A stretch of 48,672 nucleotides of DNA from Paenalicyclobacillus macrosporangiidus (GTDB lineage: Bacteria; Bacillota; Bacilli; Alicyclobacillales; Alicyclobacillaceae): contig NZ_FPBV01000025.1 in the NCBI RefSeq assembly GCF_900116805.1, positions 1 to 48,672 of the forward strand. The letters run 5' to 3'. The position numbers and the translations under genes were made by a program. Of the stretch, positions 1 to 8,869 are shown one piece after another. Each line of letters opens with the position of its first letter. The stretch's first letter is position 1. The notes beneath the pieces were generated by a model. The model was not told the origin of the DNA and searched no databases. It was given only the letters and a program-made list of their open reading frames with translations.

Positions 1-95
1 CAAGCCTCATCGACAAATTTTGGCCAACACGATTGGAACTGAGGTGGTTTGACCCTGACAAAACCCAGTTGTTGAGAGCAACTGCATAGCGCCTG
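1..95 (+). mobile_element. Insertion-sequence end, left copy
   Basis: These 95 bases are the exact reverse complement of 48578-48672; identity stops after base 95. From base 3 one frame is open for 28 codons, ends in TAG at 87-89, and contains the peptide FWPTRLELRWFDPD. A stop codon a few bases from the identity boundary is typical of a transposase gene reaching almost to the IS terminus. I do not recognise the IS family. The outer tip of the element reads CAGGCGCTATGCAG on the minus strand. The rest of the element lies outside the window. Confidence 0.6.
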
Positions 96-233
96 ATAGA
101 AGCACACCAAGTCAGTTTCTCCCACCTTCTGTGTAATCGGTTTCGTCCGTTCACATTTTTTCCATGAGTCCGTTTCGGCATCCTTCTCAAGTGTGGTTTT
201 GGGGCAAGTATCACAATCTAGATCAATCATTAA

Positions 234-247
234 TGTAATCGATTACA
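234..247. promoter_or_regulatory. LacI-family operator palindrome
   Basis: TGTAATCGATTACA is a perfect 14-bp palindrome with a central CG step, the classical form of operators bound by LacI/GalR repressors. It ends 14 bases before the ATG of the first gene of the sugar operon. A LacI-family gene lies in the same operon (5558-6598), so autoregulated repression relieved by a sugar ligand is the natural reading. The palindrome is observed; the identity of the bound protein is inferred. Confidence 0.7.
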
Positions 248-261
248 AATGGGGTGGCGAA

Positions 262-1023
262 ATGTCGAACATCGCACTTCAGATGTACACGTTGAAAGAG
301 GAGTGTAAGGTGGACCTTCACGGCACATTGGCCAAAATCGAGGAGATTGGTTATGAGGCCGTCGAACTGGCGGGCACATGGGGACTGTCTGTGGAAGAAG
401 CGGGGCGTTTATTGAAGAAATTCCGCCTCCGGGTGGCTTCCGCTCATGTTCCGTTCGTGCAGTTGGAAACCCAGTTGGAGACCGTATTGAAAGAACAGGA
501 ACAACTGGGGAACCGGCACATCGTATGTCCGTCAGTGCCCGTAGAGCGGCGCCAGACTGAAGACGATTACAAGCGAATTGCATTGATACTGAATGAAGTT
601 GGAAGACGATGTGCCGAGAGTGGATTTATCTTCAGTTACCATAACCACAACTGGGAGTTGACCAAATTCGGTGACCGTACGGGATTAGACATTCTATTTG
701 AACAGACGGATCCTGACTGGGTGAAGGCGGAACTTGACGTCTACTGGTTGAAAAAGGGCGGAGAGGACCCGGTTGAATGGTTGGCGAGACTCGGACCCCG
801 GACCCTTCTGGTCCATTTGAAAGATATGACCCTTGATGAAGAGCAGTTCTTCGCGGAGCTGGGGACAGGAGGTGTGGATCTCGTTTCCGTCGTTCGAGAG
901 GGTCATCGGTATGGCGTGGAGTGGTGGATTGTGGAGCAGGATCGATGCAGAAGGCCGGCATTGGAAAGCGTTAACATCAGCTTGCGCTACGCACGAGAAT
1001 ATTTGCTTCCGCTGCTGGCTTGA
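262..1023 (+). CDS. Sugar phosphate isomerase/epimerase-like TIM-barrel protein
   Basis: A 253-residue protein of the xylose-isomerase-like TIM-barrel superfamily (IolE/IolI/sugar epimerase group), expected to be cytoplasmic and metal dependent. Visible family motifs are YHNHNWEL in the middle, ELDVYWLKKGG (acidic metal ligands) and HLKDMT near the C-terminus. I chose the ATG at 262 because GGGGTGG lies just upstream and the operator at 234-247 would otherwise fall inside the gene. It is the first gene of an operon with an ABC sugar importer, two Gfo/Idh/MocA oxidoreductases and a LacI regulator. Such sets often oxidise and rearrange a sugar or glycoside (known for 3-keto-glycoside pathways), but the substrate cannot be read from the sequence. 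Confidence 0.8.
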   Translation: MSNIALQMYTLKEECKVDLHGTLAKIEEIGYEAVELAGTWGLSVEEAGRLLKKFRLRVASAHVPFVQLETQLETVLKEQEQLGNRHIVCPSVPVERRQTEDDYKRIALILNEVGRRCAESGFIFSYHNHNWELTKFGDRTGLDILFEQTDPDWVKAELDVYWLKKGGEDPVEWLARLGPRTLLVHLKDMTLDEEQFFAELGTGGVDLVSVVREGHRYGVEWWIVEQDRCRRPALESVNISLRYAREYLLPLLA

Positions 1024-1109
1024 AAGGGGGGATAGCCAGTTTTGAAGAAAGGTGGTAAACCGTGGACACGGGTTTCGGTCAAATTGTAGATTACAAGGGG
1101 GGAGTTTCC

Positions 1110-2449
1110 TTGCGTACACTGTCTCTTAAAACATTCAAGTTTTCACGCATCTTGAAAACGATTACGGGCGTTCTGTTGGCATCCTCCATGGTGCTCGCAA
1201 CCGCTTGTGGTGGCAGTGTTCCGCAGGCAGGGAATACGGCGAACACTGCGGCAGGAGGCGGTGCAAGTGGTGGCCAAAAGGTATTAAATTTTTGGTATAT
1301 AGACCCTGGGGCCAAGGAGCAAGTCTATAAGGATGCGGTAGCGCGGTTTGAGCAAAGTCATCCCGGTGTGCAAGTGAAGATGTTGCGGATCCCGAACGAC
1401 CAGTACAAACAGAAGTTTGCGGTGGCAATGTCGGGAGGAAATGGTCCGGACGTTTTCCATTCCTGGGGCGGAGGGTGGCTAAAGCAATTCGTGGACGCCG
1501 GCCAGGTGTTGGACCTCGCGGGCAAGATTGATTCCAGTCACTATTTGAAAGCCGCACTCGACAACGCAACTTTCAACGGCAAGGTGTATGGGGTTCCACT
1601 TGGTCTCAGTGTCACCGCAGTTTACTACAACAAAGAGATATTCCAAAAACTGAACCTGCAGCCGCCGAAGACTTGGGATGACTTGCTGTCAGTCATTCAG
1701 ACATTGAAGAAGAATAACATCACCCATTTGCTCTGGCAAATCAGACCAAGTGGACAGGTGACTATTTCTTCGTGTATTTGGCGGACCGCATCGCCGGCCC
1801 AGATCTCTTCAATTCCGCCTTCCATCGTCAAGGACGCGGATTTGACGATCCTGACTACGTCAAGGTGGGGGAATATATCCAGCAACTTGTTAAGATGGGC
1901 GCCTTCAATCCCGGCTTCAACGGCTTGTCCTATGACCAGGGTGGTTCGCGGCAGCTGATGTATTCCGGGCAGGCGGCCATGATGGTCATGTCCAACTCAT
2001 TCGTGAACAACTGGCGGCAAGAGTCTCCGGATTTCGAAAAGAAAGTAGGGGTAATTCCATTTCCGACGGTACCTGGTGGGAAGGGTGATCCGTCAGACGT
2101 GAATGCAGTCACCGCTCCCGTTTGGTCTGTTTCCTCCAAGACCAAGTACCCGGATCTCGCTGTAGACCTGGTAAAAGAATTGACAAGCACGGAAACCGCC
2201 CAGGAGTATGCGAACAAAACCGGTTCCGTGACTGCGGTCACTGGGGTTTCCTCGTCCGACCCGTTTGTGAAGATATTCTCCGATCTGGCCCAGAATGCCA
2301 AATATATGCAATGGCCGTATGATCAGACCCTCCCGCCCGACTTGGCACAGGTGCACCTGGACGCAACGCAGGCGATCTTCGGGTTGACTGAATCGCCCAA
2401 GGACGCACTTAAAAAAGTGGAGGACAAGGCTAAGGAGGTTCTCAAATAG
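1110..2449 (+). pseudogene. ABC sugar-binding lipoprotein, frameshifted
   Basis: Extracellular solute-binding protein of the carbohydrate ABC type (family 1). TTG 1110 is the likely start: AAGGGGGGAG ends 5 bases before it, and the peptide then runs through a hydrophobic signal to the lipobox LATAC. The frame starting at 1110 is homologous-looking up to KKNNIT (about 1724); the continuation FALANQTKWTGDYFFVYLAD is in another frame from 1727 onward. Adding one base in the CCC run at 1723-1725 restores a 446-residue protein of normal length. The gene is therefore either inactivated by a one-base deletion or intact with a sequencing error. It should feed the two permeases downstream. No ABC ATPase gene is present nearby, so a shared MsmX-like ATPase is likely. 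Confidence 0.8.
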
Positions 2450-2476
2450 CAGGCTTTCGTAGCGTGGTTCTCGCCT

Positions 2477-2512
2477 AAGGGGCGCGTGAACAAAAGGTGT
2501 CACGCGTCCCTT
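2477..2512 (+). promoter_or_regulatory. Intercistronic RNA hairpin in the ABC operon
   Basis: A 13-bp stem (2477-2489 pairing with 2500-2512, one G-U pair) with a 10-base loop lies between the binding-protein gene and the first permease. There is no T run after it, so it is not a standard terminator. In other sugar ABC operons, hairpins at this position protect the upstream message so that binding protein exceeds permease. That role here is inferred. Confidence 0.6.
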
Positions 2513-2561
2513 AACAAAACGACACGCAATGTCAAGTTTGCTGCAGCGGGGAGGAACCGTT

Positions 2562-3533
2562 GTGTCTGGGAACACTCAGCAAGCCGTACAATCTGTCACA
2601 GGTACTGGCGCTCAAATGACCGTGGTCCCTGCACGCTCATCCGAGTACCGAACAGGGCGATGGCGAAAAGTAGCGGTGATCACATCATTCATCCTGCCTG
2701 CTCTGTTTGTGTACGTTGTGTACGTCATGTATCCGATTGTTGATACGCTGATCGATAGTTTCTTTGCATGGGATGGACAGAGTACGATGACCTTCATCGG
2801 ATTTAAGAACTATGTCCATCTTTTAAGAGACTCTATCTTCTGGACAGCGCTGAAGAACAATGTGCTCGTCATTTTGGCATCGGTGTGTGTACAGATTCCC
2901 CTGGGAATGGTGATGGCATTAATTCTGCTGTCGCCGATTCGAGGGAGAAGAATCTTCGGGACTGTGTATTTCTTTCCCTTTCTCATGTCGACGGTGGCCA
3001 TCGGGTTGTTGTGGACGTACATCTTCGATCCTCTCAATGGTCCATTGAATCACCTGATTCGGACGGTCGGGATTCAAAACTGGCAGATCCAATGGTTAAG
3101 TGATCCGAGAATCGCGGTGTACGCGGTTCTGTTGGTGGTTGTGTGGCAATATGCCCCATTCTATATGATTCTATTCAAAGCCGCCATGGTGGCGATTCCA
3201 GAGGAACTGTATGAAGCCGCCTCATTGGATGGAGCGACTGCATGGCAAAAGTTCTGGCGGATCACAGTGCCTTTGATCATGCCAACGATTGTGTCGAGTG
3301 CGATTCTGGCCATCGTGGGCTCTCTCAAGTCATTTGATCTCTTTTACATCATGACCGGTGGTGGTCCCGATCACGCGACAGAGTTGTTGGGAACCTACAT
3401 GTATAAGGCGGCTTTTGTGGACTTCAACATGGGTTATGCAAGCTCCATTGCGTTTTCGATGTTCTTGGTTGCGTTCATAGTGACCGTTGTCATCCAGTAC
3501 TTGGAGTTTGTCAGACAGCGGAGAGGGGGTTGA
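2562..3533 (+). CDS. ABC sugar transporter permease (MalF/UgpA type)
   Basis: A 323-residue integral membrane permease with about six hydrophobic segments. The EAA loop that docks the ATPase is visible as EAASLDGATAWQKFWRITVP, two thirds along, as in carbohydrate uptake family 1. I prefer GTG 2562 because GGGGAGG lies 7 bases upstream; an ATG at 2529 would add 11 residues with no good ribosome site. The N-terminal 40 residues are polar and cytoplasmic. The stop is 3 bases from the next permease, so the two are co-translated. It would pair with the MalG-type subunit to import the sugar delivered by the (frameshifted) lipoprotein. Confidence 0.9.
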   Translation: MSGNTQQAVQSVTGTGAQMTVVPARSSEYRTGRWRKVAVITSFILPALFVYVVYVMYPIVDTLIDSFFAWDGQSTMTFIGFKNYVHLLRDSIFWTALKNNVLVILASVCVQIPLGMVMALILLSPIRGRRIFGTVYFFPFLMSTVAIGLLWTYIFDPLNGPLNHLIRTVGIQNWQIQWLSDPRIAVYAVLLVVVWQYAPFYMILFKAAMVAIPEELYEAASLDGATAWQKFWRITVPLIMPTIVSSAILAIVGSLKSFDLFYIMTGGGPDHATELLGTYMYKAAFVDFNMGYASSIAFSMFLVAFIVTVVIQYLEFVRQRRGG

Positions 3534-3536
3534 GGT

Positions 3537-4358
3537 ATGGTCGCATTGATAAAGAGAGTGTTGCTCTACGGTCTTGCGGCGGCTCTGTTGGTGTTCACCG
3601 GGTATCCGTTTCTATACATGCTGGCGACGTCCTTTAAGACCCAGCAGCAATTTTTTCAAAGCCCGTTTTCCCTGTTCACGTCCATCAACCTAACGAATTA
3701 TTCTTCCGTGTTCCAGATGGGGTTGAGCAGGTACTTTGTGAACAGCGTGATCATCAGCTTTACATCTGTGTTCCTGGTGGTTCTACTCGCTGCGCTGGCC
3801 AGCTATCCCTTGAGCCGTATGAAGTTTCGCCTGAATAAGCCCCTGTTCTTGCTATTTGTGTCGGGCATGATGCTTCCGGTGCATGCCACTTTGATCCCGA
3901 CGTTCATTTTGACAAACCATTTGGGTCTATATGACAGATTGATTGCATTGGTCGGCCCCTATGTGGCATTCAGTTTGCCAATTTCAATCTTCATCCTGAC
4001 ACAGTTCATGAAGGAGATACCGGACGCCCTGGAGGAAGCGGCCAGGATAGACGGAACGACGGATTTCGGTGTGTTTTGGAGAATCGTCTTGCCTATGTCC
4101 GGTCCGGCTCTATCCACTGTGGTGATCTATAATTTCATCCACATCTGGATGGAGTTCATCTTTGCACTCGTTTTGATCAACAGCCCGGAGAACATGACCC
4201 TGCCCCTCGGGCTTCAGAAGTTCTACGGTGAGTTCTCGGTGAATGTCCCGGGATTGATGGCTGCACTCACCTTGGCAACTGTGCCTGTCCTGGCTGTGTA
4301 TCTTGTCTCACAGGAGAAGGTTATCAAGGGTCTGGCTGGAGGCGCTTTGAAAGGCTAA
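3537..4358 (+). CDS. ABC sugar transporter permease (MalG/UgpE type)
   Basis: A 273-residue permease, second membrane subunit of the importer. It starts with a hydrophobic segment, contains the ATPase-docking EAA motif EEAARIDGTTDFGVFWRIVL at about residues 180-200, and ends with the KGLAGGALKG tail common to MalG-type carbohydrate permeases. GAGAGGGGG precedes the ATG. It follows the MalF-type gene with 3 bases between, and a Gfo/Idh/MocA gene follows after about 55 bases. Function is confident at family level; the substrate is unknown. Confidence 0.92.
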   Translation: MVALIKRVLLYGLAAALLVFTGYPFLYMLATSFKTQQQFFQSPFSLFTSINLTNYSSVFQMGLSRYFVNSVIISFTSVFLVVLLAALASYPLSRMKFRLNKPLFLLFVSGMMLPVHATLIPTFILTNHLGLYDRLIALVGPYVAFSLPISIFILTQFMKEIPDALEEAARIDGTTDFGVFWRIVLPMSGPALSTVVIYNFIHIWMEFIFALVLINSPENMTLPLGLQKFYGEFSVNVPGLMAALTLATVPVLAVYLVSQEKVIKGLAGGALKG

Positions 4359-4413
4359 GCTCTCAGGTCTTTCTGTTGAGTCTTACAATCAGGTGAAAGT
4401 GGAGGCAAGGAAC

Positions 4414-5517
4414 ATGGGACGCGTAAAGGTAGGCGTTGTCGGATGCGGAGTGATCAGCAGTACCTATATTAAGAACTTGAAGAACTTTGACGTTCTCGAT
4501 GTGGTCGCATGTGCCGATCTGGTGCTCGAGAGGGCACAGATGAGGGCCACAGAGTTCGGGATTCCAAAAGCCTGCAGTGTGGATGAACTATTGGCAGATC
4601 CAGAGATTGATATCGTCGTCAATCTCACGGTTCCTAAGGCACATGCCGAGGTGACACTGGCCGCTCTCGAGTCTGGCAAACACGTGTATGTTGAAAAGCC
4701 ACTGGCCATACATCTCAATGATGGTCGACGCATTCTGGACCTGGCGAAATCAAAGGGGTTGTTGGTTGGGTGTGCGCCCGAGACCTTCATGGGTGGAGGC
4801 TTACAAACGTGCCGGAAGCTGATCGACGACGGATGGATCGGCAAACCGATCGGTGCTACGGCATTTCTGTTGAAATCCGGGCCTGAGTCGTGGCACCCTG
4901 ACCCAGAATTCTTCTACCAGACCGGTGGAGGCCCCTTGTTTGACATGGGTCCTTACTACTTGACCGCTCTCGTTCATCTCTTGGGTCCCATTCGACACGT
5001 GTCGGGATCGGCTAGAATCACCTTTCCAGAGCGGCTCATTACCAGCGAACCGAAATTTGGACAAAGGATCACCGTGGAGGTACCGACTCACGTGGTGGCG
5101 ATACTGGAATTCGACAACGGAGCCATCGGGAATCTTATCACCAGTTTCGATGTGATCCACTCCGAGATCACCCGCAAGATCGAGATTTACGGAACGGAAG
5201 GCACGCTCAGTGTACCCGATCCAAACACTTTCGGAGGTCCTGTACGCATTCGTCGACAAGGAGCCGAGCGATGGGATGAAATCCCCCTCACCCATGGTTA
5301 CTCGGATAATTCACGCGGGATCGGCGTAGCCGACATGGCGCATGCGCTGCGGACGGGGAGAGCCCATCGTGTCCATGGTGAGATGGCATTTCATATTTTG
5401 GAAGTCATGCACGGTATATACACGTCCTCGGCGTCGGGGCATAAGTACGAGGTGACAAGTACCTGTCAGCGGCCGAGTCCCCTGCCAATGGGGCTACTGC
5501 CGTGGACACTGGATTAA
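4414..5517 (+). CDS. Gfo/Idh/MocA-family oxidoreductase
   Basis: A 367-residue NAD(P)-dependent sugar or cyclitol dehydrogenase. The Rossmann motif GVVGCGVIS lies at the N-terminus, the EKPLA motif with the family's catalytic lysine at about residue 98, and the GGGPLFDMGPYYL substrate-domain motif with conserved D and Y in the middle. ATG 4414 has GGAGG 8 bases upstream; a GTG at 4393 lies before that ribosome site and is less likely. It sits between the importer and the LacI regulator. A second, divergent family member is encoded at 6595, so the imported compound may be oxidised at two positions, or one enzyme may oxidise and the other reduce. The substrate is not inferable. Confidence 0.9.
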   Translation: MGRVKVGVVGCGVISSTYIKNLKNFDVLDVVACADLVLERAQMRATEFGIPKACSVDELLADPEIDIVVNLTVPKAHAEVTLAALESGKHVYVEKPLAIHLNDGRRILDLAKSKGLLVGCAPETFMGGGLQTCRKLIDDGWIGKPIGATAFLLKSGPESWHPDPEFFYQTGGGPLFDMGPYYLTALVHLLGPIRHVSGSARITFPERLITSEPKFGQRITVEVPTHVVAILEFDNGAIGNLITSFDVIHSEITRKIEIYGTEGTLSVPDPNTFGGPVRIRRQGAERWDEIPLTHGYSDNSRGIGVADMAHALRTGRAHRVHGEMAFHILEVMHGIYTSSASGHKYEVTSTCQRPSPLPMGLLPWTLD

Positions 5518-5557
5518 AACGAGCGATGTGGGACTCACGGAAAGGAACTGACCAGAC

Positions 5558-6598
5558 TTGGTGAAAATGTCCGATGTCGCAAAGGCGGCAAATGTATCGA
5601 GTGCAACAGTGTCCAGAGTTCTCGCAGGAAGCCCCCATGTCTCCAAAGAGACAAAGGAACGCGTGCTGCGCGTCATTGAAGAATTGAACTACAAGCCCAA
5701 CCGACTGGCCAGCAATTTACGCCGAATGTCGGCAAAGACGATCATGGTGGTTCTTCCGGATATTACAAACCCTTTCTTTGCGAAGATTGTGCAGGGGTTT
5801 GAAGATGTTGCGCACGAGCGAGGTTATTACGTTCTGCTTGGAGATACCGGAAATCGCTTGTCGCTGGAGCGCGAGTTCATCGAATTATCTCGGGAACGGG
5901 CGGTAGATGGATTGATCCTGGCTACTGCAAGGATTCCGAACAAGGAAATCCAAGAAGTCAGTGAACATGTACCGCTTGTACTTGCTTGTGAGTACGTCGA
6001 CGGCCTGGATATTCCTACGGTTTCCATCGATAATGTCGGTGCGGCTCGAGCGGCAACTGAATTTCTCATCGAATCGGGACATCGACGTGTGGCTCACATT
6101 TCGGGCCCCATGGCGGTGGTATTGTCTCGTGATCGCGTCAAGGGATATCGCCAAGCGGTCCAATTACACGACCTGGAGCTGGATGATCGTCTGATCCAAG
6201 AAGGGGACTTTACCGTTCAATCGGGTTACCATAACATGCTCAAGCTACTGTCGCTCGACAATCCGCCCACGGCGGTTTTTGCCGCGAACGATGAGATGGC
6301 TGTAGGTGCCATCAAGGCTGCGAAGAGTTTGGGGATCAGAGTTCCGGAAGATCTGTCGGTCATCGGATTTGATGACATTCCTTTAGCCATGCTGGTCGAG
6401 CCGGAGTTGACCACCGTCCACCAACCGCAGTATGACATTGGCCGCCATGCGATGCGCATGCTGCTTGACATTGTGGAAGGTCGGGCACCCAGGCGCAGGC
6501 AGGTGGTATTGTCGCACCGCATTGTCGTGCGCGGTTCTACCATGGACGTTTCCGGTTCGGAGCAAACGGGCAACCGCGTCGAGGGGGTTACACTGTGA
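5558..6598 (+). CDS. LacI-family transcriptional regulator
   Basis: A 346-residue repressor. The N-terminal helix-turn-helix (SDVAKAANVSSATVSRVLAG) is followed by the hinge (NYKPNRLASNLR) and a periplasmic-binding-protein-like effector domain (VVLPDITNPFFAKIVQGFED through VIGFDDIPLAMLVEPELTTV). Possible starts are TTG 5558, GTG 5561 and ATG 5567; the AAAGGA at 5541-5546 suits the first best. It lies inside the operon it probably controls, and the palindrome at 234-247 is a plausible target. Its stop overlaps the start of the next oxidoreductase gene, which implies translational coupling. Confidence 0.93.
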   Translation: MVKMSDVAKAANVSSATVSRVLAGSPHVSKETKERVLRVIEELNYKPNRLASNLRRMSAKTIMVVLPDITNPFFAKIVQGFEDVAHERGYYVLLGDTGNRLSLEREFIELSRERAVDGLILATARIPNKEIQEVSEHVPLVLACEYVDGLDIPTVSIDNVGAARAATEFLIESGHRRVAHISGPMAVVLSRDRVKGYRQAVQLHDLELDDRLIQEGDFTVQSGYHNMLKLLSLDNPPTAVFAANDEMAVGAIKAAKSLGIRVPEDLSVIGFDDIPLAMLVEPELTTVHQPQYDIGRHAMRMLLDIVEGRAPRRRQVVLSHRIVVRGSTMDVSGSEQTGNRVEGVTL

Positions 6599-7755
6599 AA
6601 CGACTGAGGGCTGCGGTTATTGGAATCGGCTTCATCGGGCCAGCTCACATAGAAGCCGTGCGCCGACTGGGTTTTGCCGACGTAGTCGCCGTGGTCGGCA
6701 GCAGTCTCGATCAAGCTCGACAGAAGGCGGAGGAACTTGGTGTTCCCAAAGCGTACGGTGACTATCGGGAAGTATTACATGACCCGGAAATAGACGTGAT
6801 TCACAACTGTACTCCGAATCACCTTCACTTCGAGATCAACAAGGCCGCAATCCTGGCCGGAAAGCACGTGCTGTCGGAAAAACCTCTCGCCATCACCGCG
6901 GGAGAGTGCAGGGAGCTATGTGAACTTGCGGAACAACACGGCGTCATTGGCGGAGTGAACTTTAACTACCGAGCCTATTCAATGGTTCAGCATTTGCGGG
7001 CGTTGGTCGCGGATGGACATTTGGGAACCGTTTACCTCGTACACGGGCACTATCTGCAAGATTGGTTACTCTACGACACGGACTACAACTGGCGAATCCG
7101 CGTGCGAGAGGGAGGCCCGCTCTGTGCGATCGCGGACATTGGCTCCCATTGGATAGACTTGGTTCAACATGTCACTGGTCAACGGGTTGTGTCGGTCTGC
7201 GCGGATTTGCGAACGGTCATCCCTGTCCGCAGGCGGCCTGCAACCTCAAGGCAGACCTTCGGTATCGCCAACGACGAGAAACACGTGTACGACGAGTCCG
7301 TACAGACGGAGGATTATGGTGCGGTCCTGTTTCGTATGGATGGAGGCGCCAGCGGCACCTTTCTCGTCTCCCAGGTGAGTGCGGGCCGGAAGAACAAGCT
7401 GACTGTGGAGATTGACGGGAGCCAGGCCTCCGCCTGTTGGAACCAGGAAGAACCAGAACGACTGTGGATCGGGCACCGAGACCGTCCCAATGAGATCGTC
7501 CTCGATGATCCGACCCTTCTGCATGAGCGAGCTCGGACATTCTGTCACTATCCTGGCGGTCACAATGAGGCGTGGGCAGATGGCTTGAAAAATACGATGC
7601 TTGCGTTCTACCGGTACTTGGCCTGTGAAGCGGGGAACCGTCCTCCGCAACCTCCGTTCGCGACGTTTGCGGACGCATACCAATGCGCTTTGGTCAACGA
7701 AGCCATTTTGCAGAGCCAAAGAAGTCGTGCTTGGGTGGACGTACCATCGGAATAA
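6595..7755 (+). CDS. Gfo/Idh/MocA-family oxidoreductase
   Basis: A 386-residue NAD(P)-dependent dehydrogenase. The Rossmann motif is VIGIGFIGPAH at the N-terminus, the EKPLA motif is at about residue 100, and DIGSHWIDLVQHV is the conserved substrate-domain stretch. The GTG start at 6595 overlaps the LacI stop (GTGA), so the two are probably translated together. It differs clearly from the oxidoreductase at 4414, so the two are not a recent duplication. The closest subgroup appears to be the glucose-fructose-oxidoreductase-like sugar dehydrogenases, but no specific substrate can be assigned. Confidence 0.9.
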   Translation: MKRLRAAVIGIGFIGPAHIEAVRRLGFADVVAVVGSSLDQARQKAEELGVPKAYGDYREVLHDPEIDVIHNCTPNHLHFEINKAAILAGKHVLSEKPLAITAGECRELCELAEQHGVIGGVNFNYRAYSMVQHLRALVADGHLGTVYLVHGHYLQDWLLYDTDYNWRIRVREGGPLCAIADIGSHWIDLVQHVTGQRVVSVCADLRTVIPVRRRPATSRQTFGIANDEKHVYDESVQTEDYGAVLFRMDGGASGTFLVSQVSAGRKNKLTVEIDGSQASACWNQEEPERLWIGHRDRPNEIVLDDPTLLHERARTFCHYPGGHNEAWADGLKNTMLAFYRYLACEAGNRPPQPPFATFADAYQCALVNEAILQSQRSRAWVDVPSE

Positions 7756-7836
7756 CACGAGGCGACACGGGGCAGACCCAAGCCAGGGCGAGGGCGGTTT
7801 GCGCGAAATTTACCGAACACCAAGGAGGAGTTCTCC

Positions 7837-8808
7837 ATGCGTATTGGGGTTCTGACGGTTCTGTTTCAGCACCAGCCTTTCGAGATGATGTTGGACACGG
7901 TGAAAAGCCACGGATTGGATGCCATAGAGCTGGGAACAGGAAACTACCCTGGAAATGCCCATTGCGATCCTGATTCGTTGCTGGAAGACGACCATCGACT
8001 GCTGTCCTTCCAAGAAGCCATCCGTCAACGGGGGTTGGTCGTCAGTGCCTTGAGTTGTCATGGGAACCCGCTGCATCCTAACGCCGACGTCGCTCGGAGG
8101 GCCCATGAGACATGGAGGAAGACGGTGCAATTGGCCAATCGACTCGGTGTCGATACCATCAACGTGTTCTCCGGATGTCCTGGTGACTCGGATGCTGCAC
8201 GCTATCCGAACTGGGTAACCTGCGCTTGGCCAACGGACTATCAGGAGATTCTCGAGTGGCAGTGGAACCAAAAGCTGATTCCATATTGGCAGCAAGAGGC
8301 AGAGTTCGCGCAACGGTACAGTGTCGTGAAGATTGCCTTTGAAATGCACCCTGGGTTCATGGTTTATAATCCAGAGACCTTGCTGCGGTTGCGAAAGGCC
8401 GTCGGTCCCCAGATCGGCGCGAACTTTGATCCCAGTCATCTGATCTGGCAAGGCATTGATCCCGTGGAAGCGATTCGAGTCCTGGGTGAACACGGTGCGA
8501 TATTTCATGTGCACGCCAAGGACGTCCAGTTGGATCCTGCGAACATCCGAGTGAACGGTGTGCTGGATACAAAACCGTATCAGGATGTGTTGCACAGGGC
8601 CTGGACATTCAGGAGCGTCGGTTACGGAATGGGAGAATCGGACTGGAAACGCATCATCAGCACGTTACGGGTCATTGGGTACGACGGAGTACTCAGCATC
8701 GAACATGAAGACATCCTGGCGTCTGTGGACGAAGGCTTCACGAAAGCCGTCGAGATGTTAAAACGCTGCCTTCTCCGGGAATCGCCTGCGGAAGCGTGGT
8801 GGGCGTGA
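7837..8808 (+). CDS. Sugar phosphate isomerase/epimerase
   Basis: A 323-residue TIM-barrel protein of the AP-endonuclease-2/xylose-isomerase-like superfamily. Metal-site motifs are FEMHPGFMVYN, NFDPSHLIWQGIDP, HVHAKD and LSIEHED, spread over the C-terminal half. AAGGAGG lies 8 bases before ATG 7837. It closes the sugar operon after an 80-base gap and is followed by a hairpin (8834-8869). It is longer than, and only distantly similar to, the TIM-barrel protein at 262, so the operon carries two different isomerase-like enzymes next to two dehydrogenases. Confidence 0.88.
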   Translation: MRIGVLTVLFQHQPFEMMLDTVKSHGLDAIELGTGNYPGNAHCDPDSLLEDDHRLLSFQEAIRQRGLVVSALSCHGNPLHPNADVARRAHETWRKTVQLANRLGVDTINVFSGCPGDSDAARYPNWVTCAWPTDYQEILEWQWNQKLIPYWQQEAEFAQRYSVVKIAFEMHPGFMVYNPETLLRLRKAVGPQIGANFDPSHLIWQGIDPVEAIRVLGEHGAIFHVHAKDVQLDPANIRVNGVLDTKPYQDVLHRAWTFRSVGYGMGESDWKRIISTLRVIGYDGVLSIEHEDILASVDEGFTKAVEMLKRCLLRESPAEAWWA

Positions 8809-8833
8809 CCCTGTCCTCGTTTCCGCTGCACTC

Positions 8834-8869
8834 GAGTGAGCCCGCCTGCCGGCCGGGTCGGGCTCACTC
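8834..8869. terminator. Bidirectional hairpin between convergent genes
   Basis: An 11-bp perfect stem (8834-8844 with 8859-8869) and a 14-base loop separate the rightward sugar operon from the leftward MazG-like gene, overlapping the last codons of the latter. There is no T run on either strand, so termination is likely but not certain. Confidence 0.5.
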
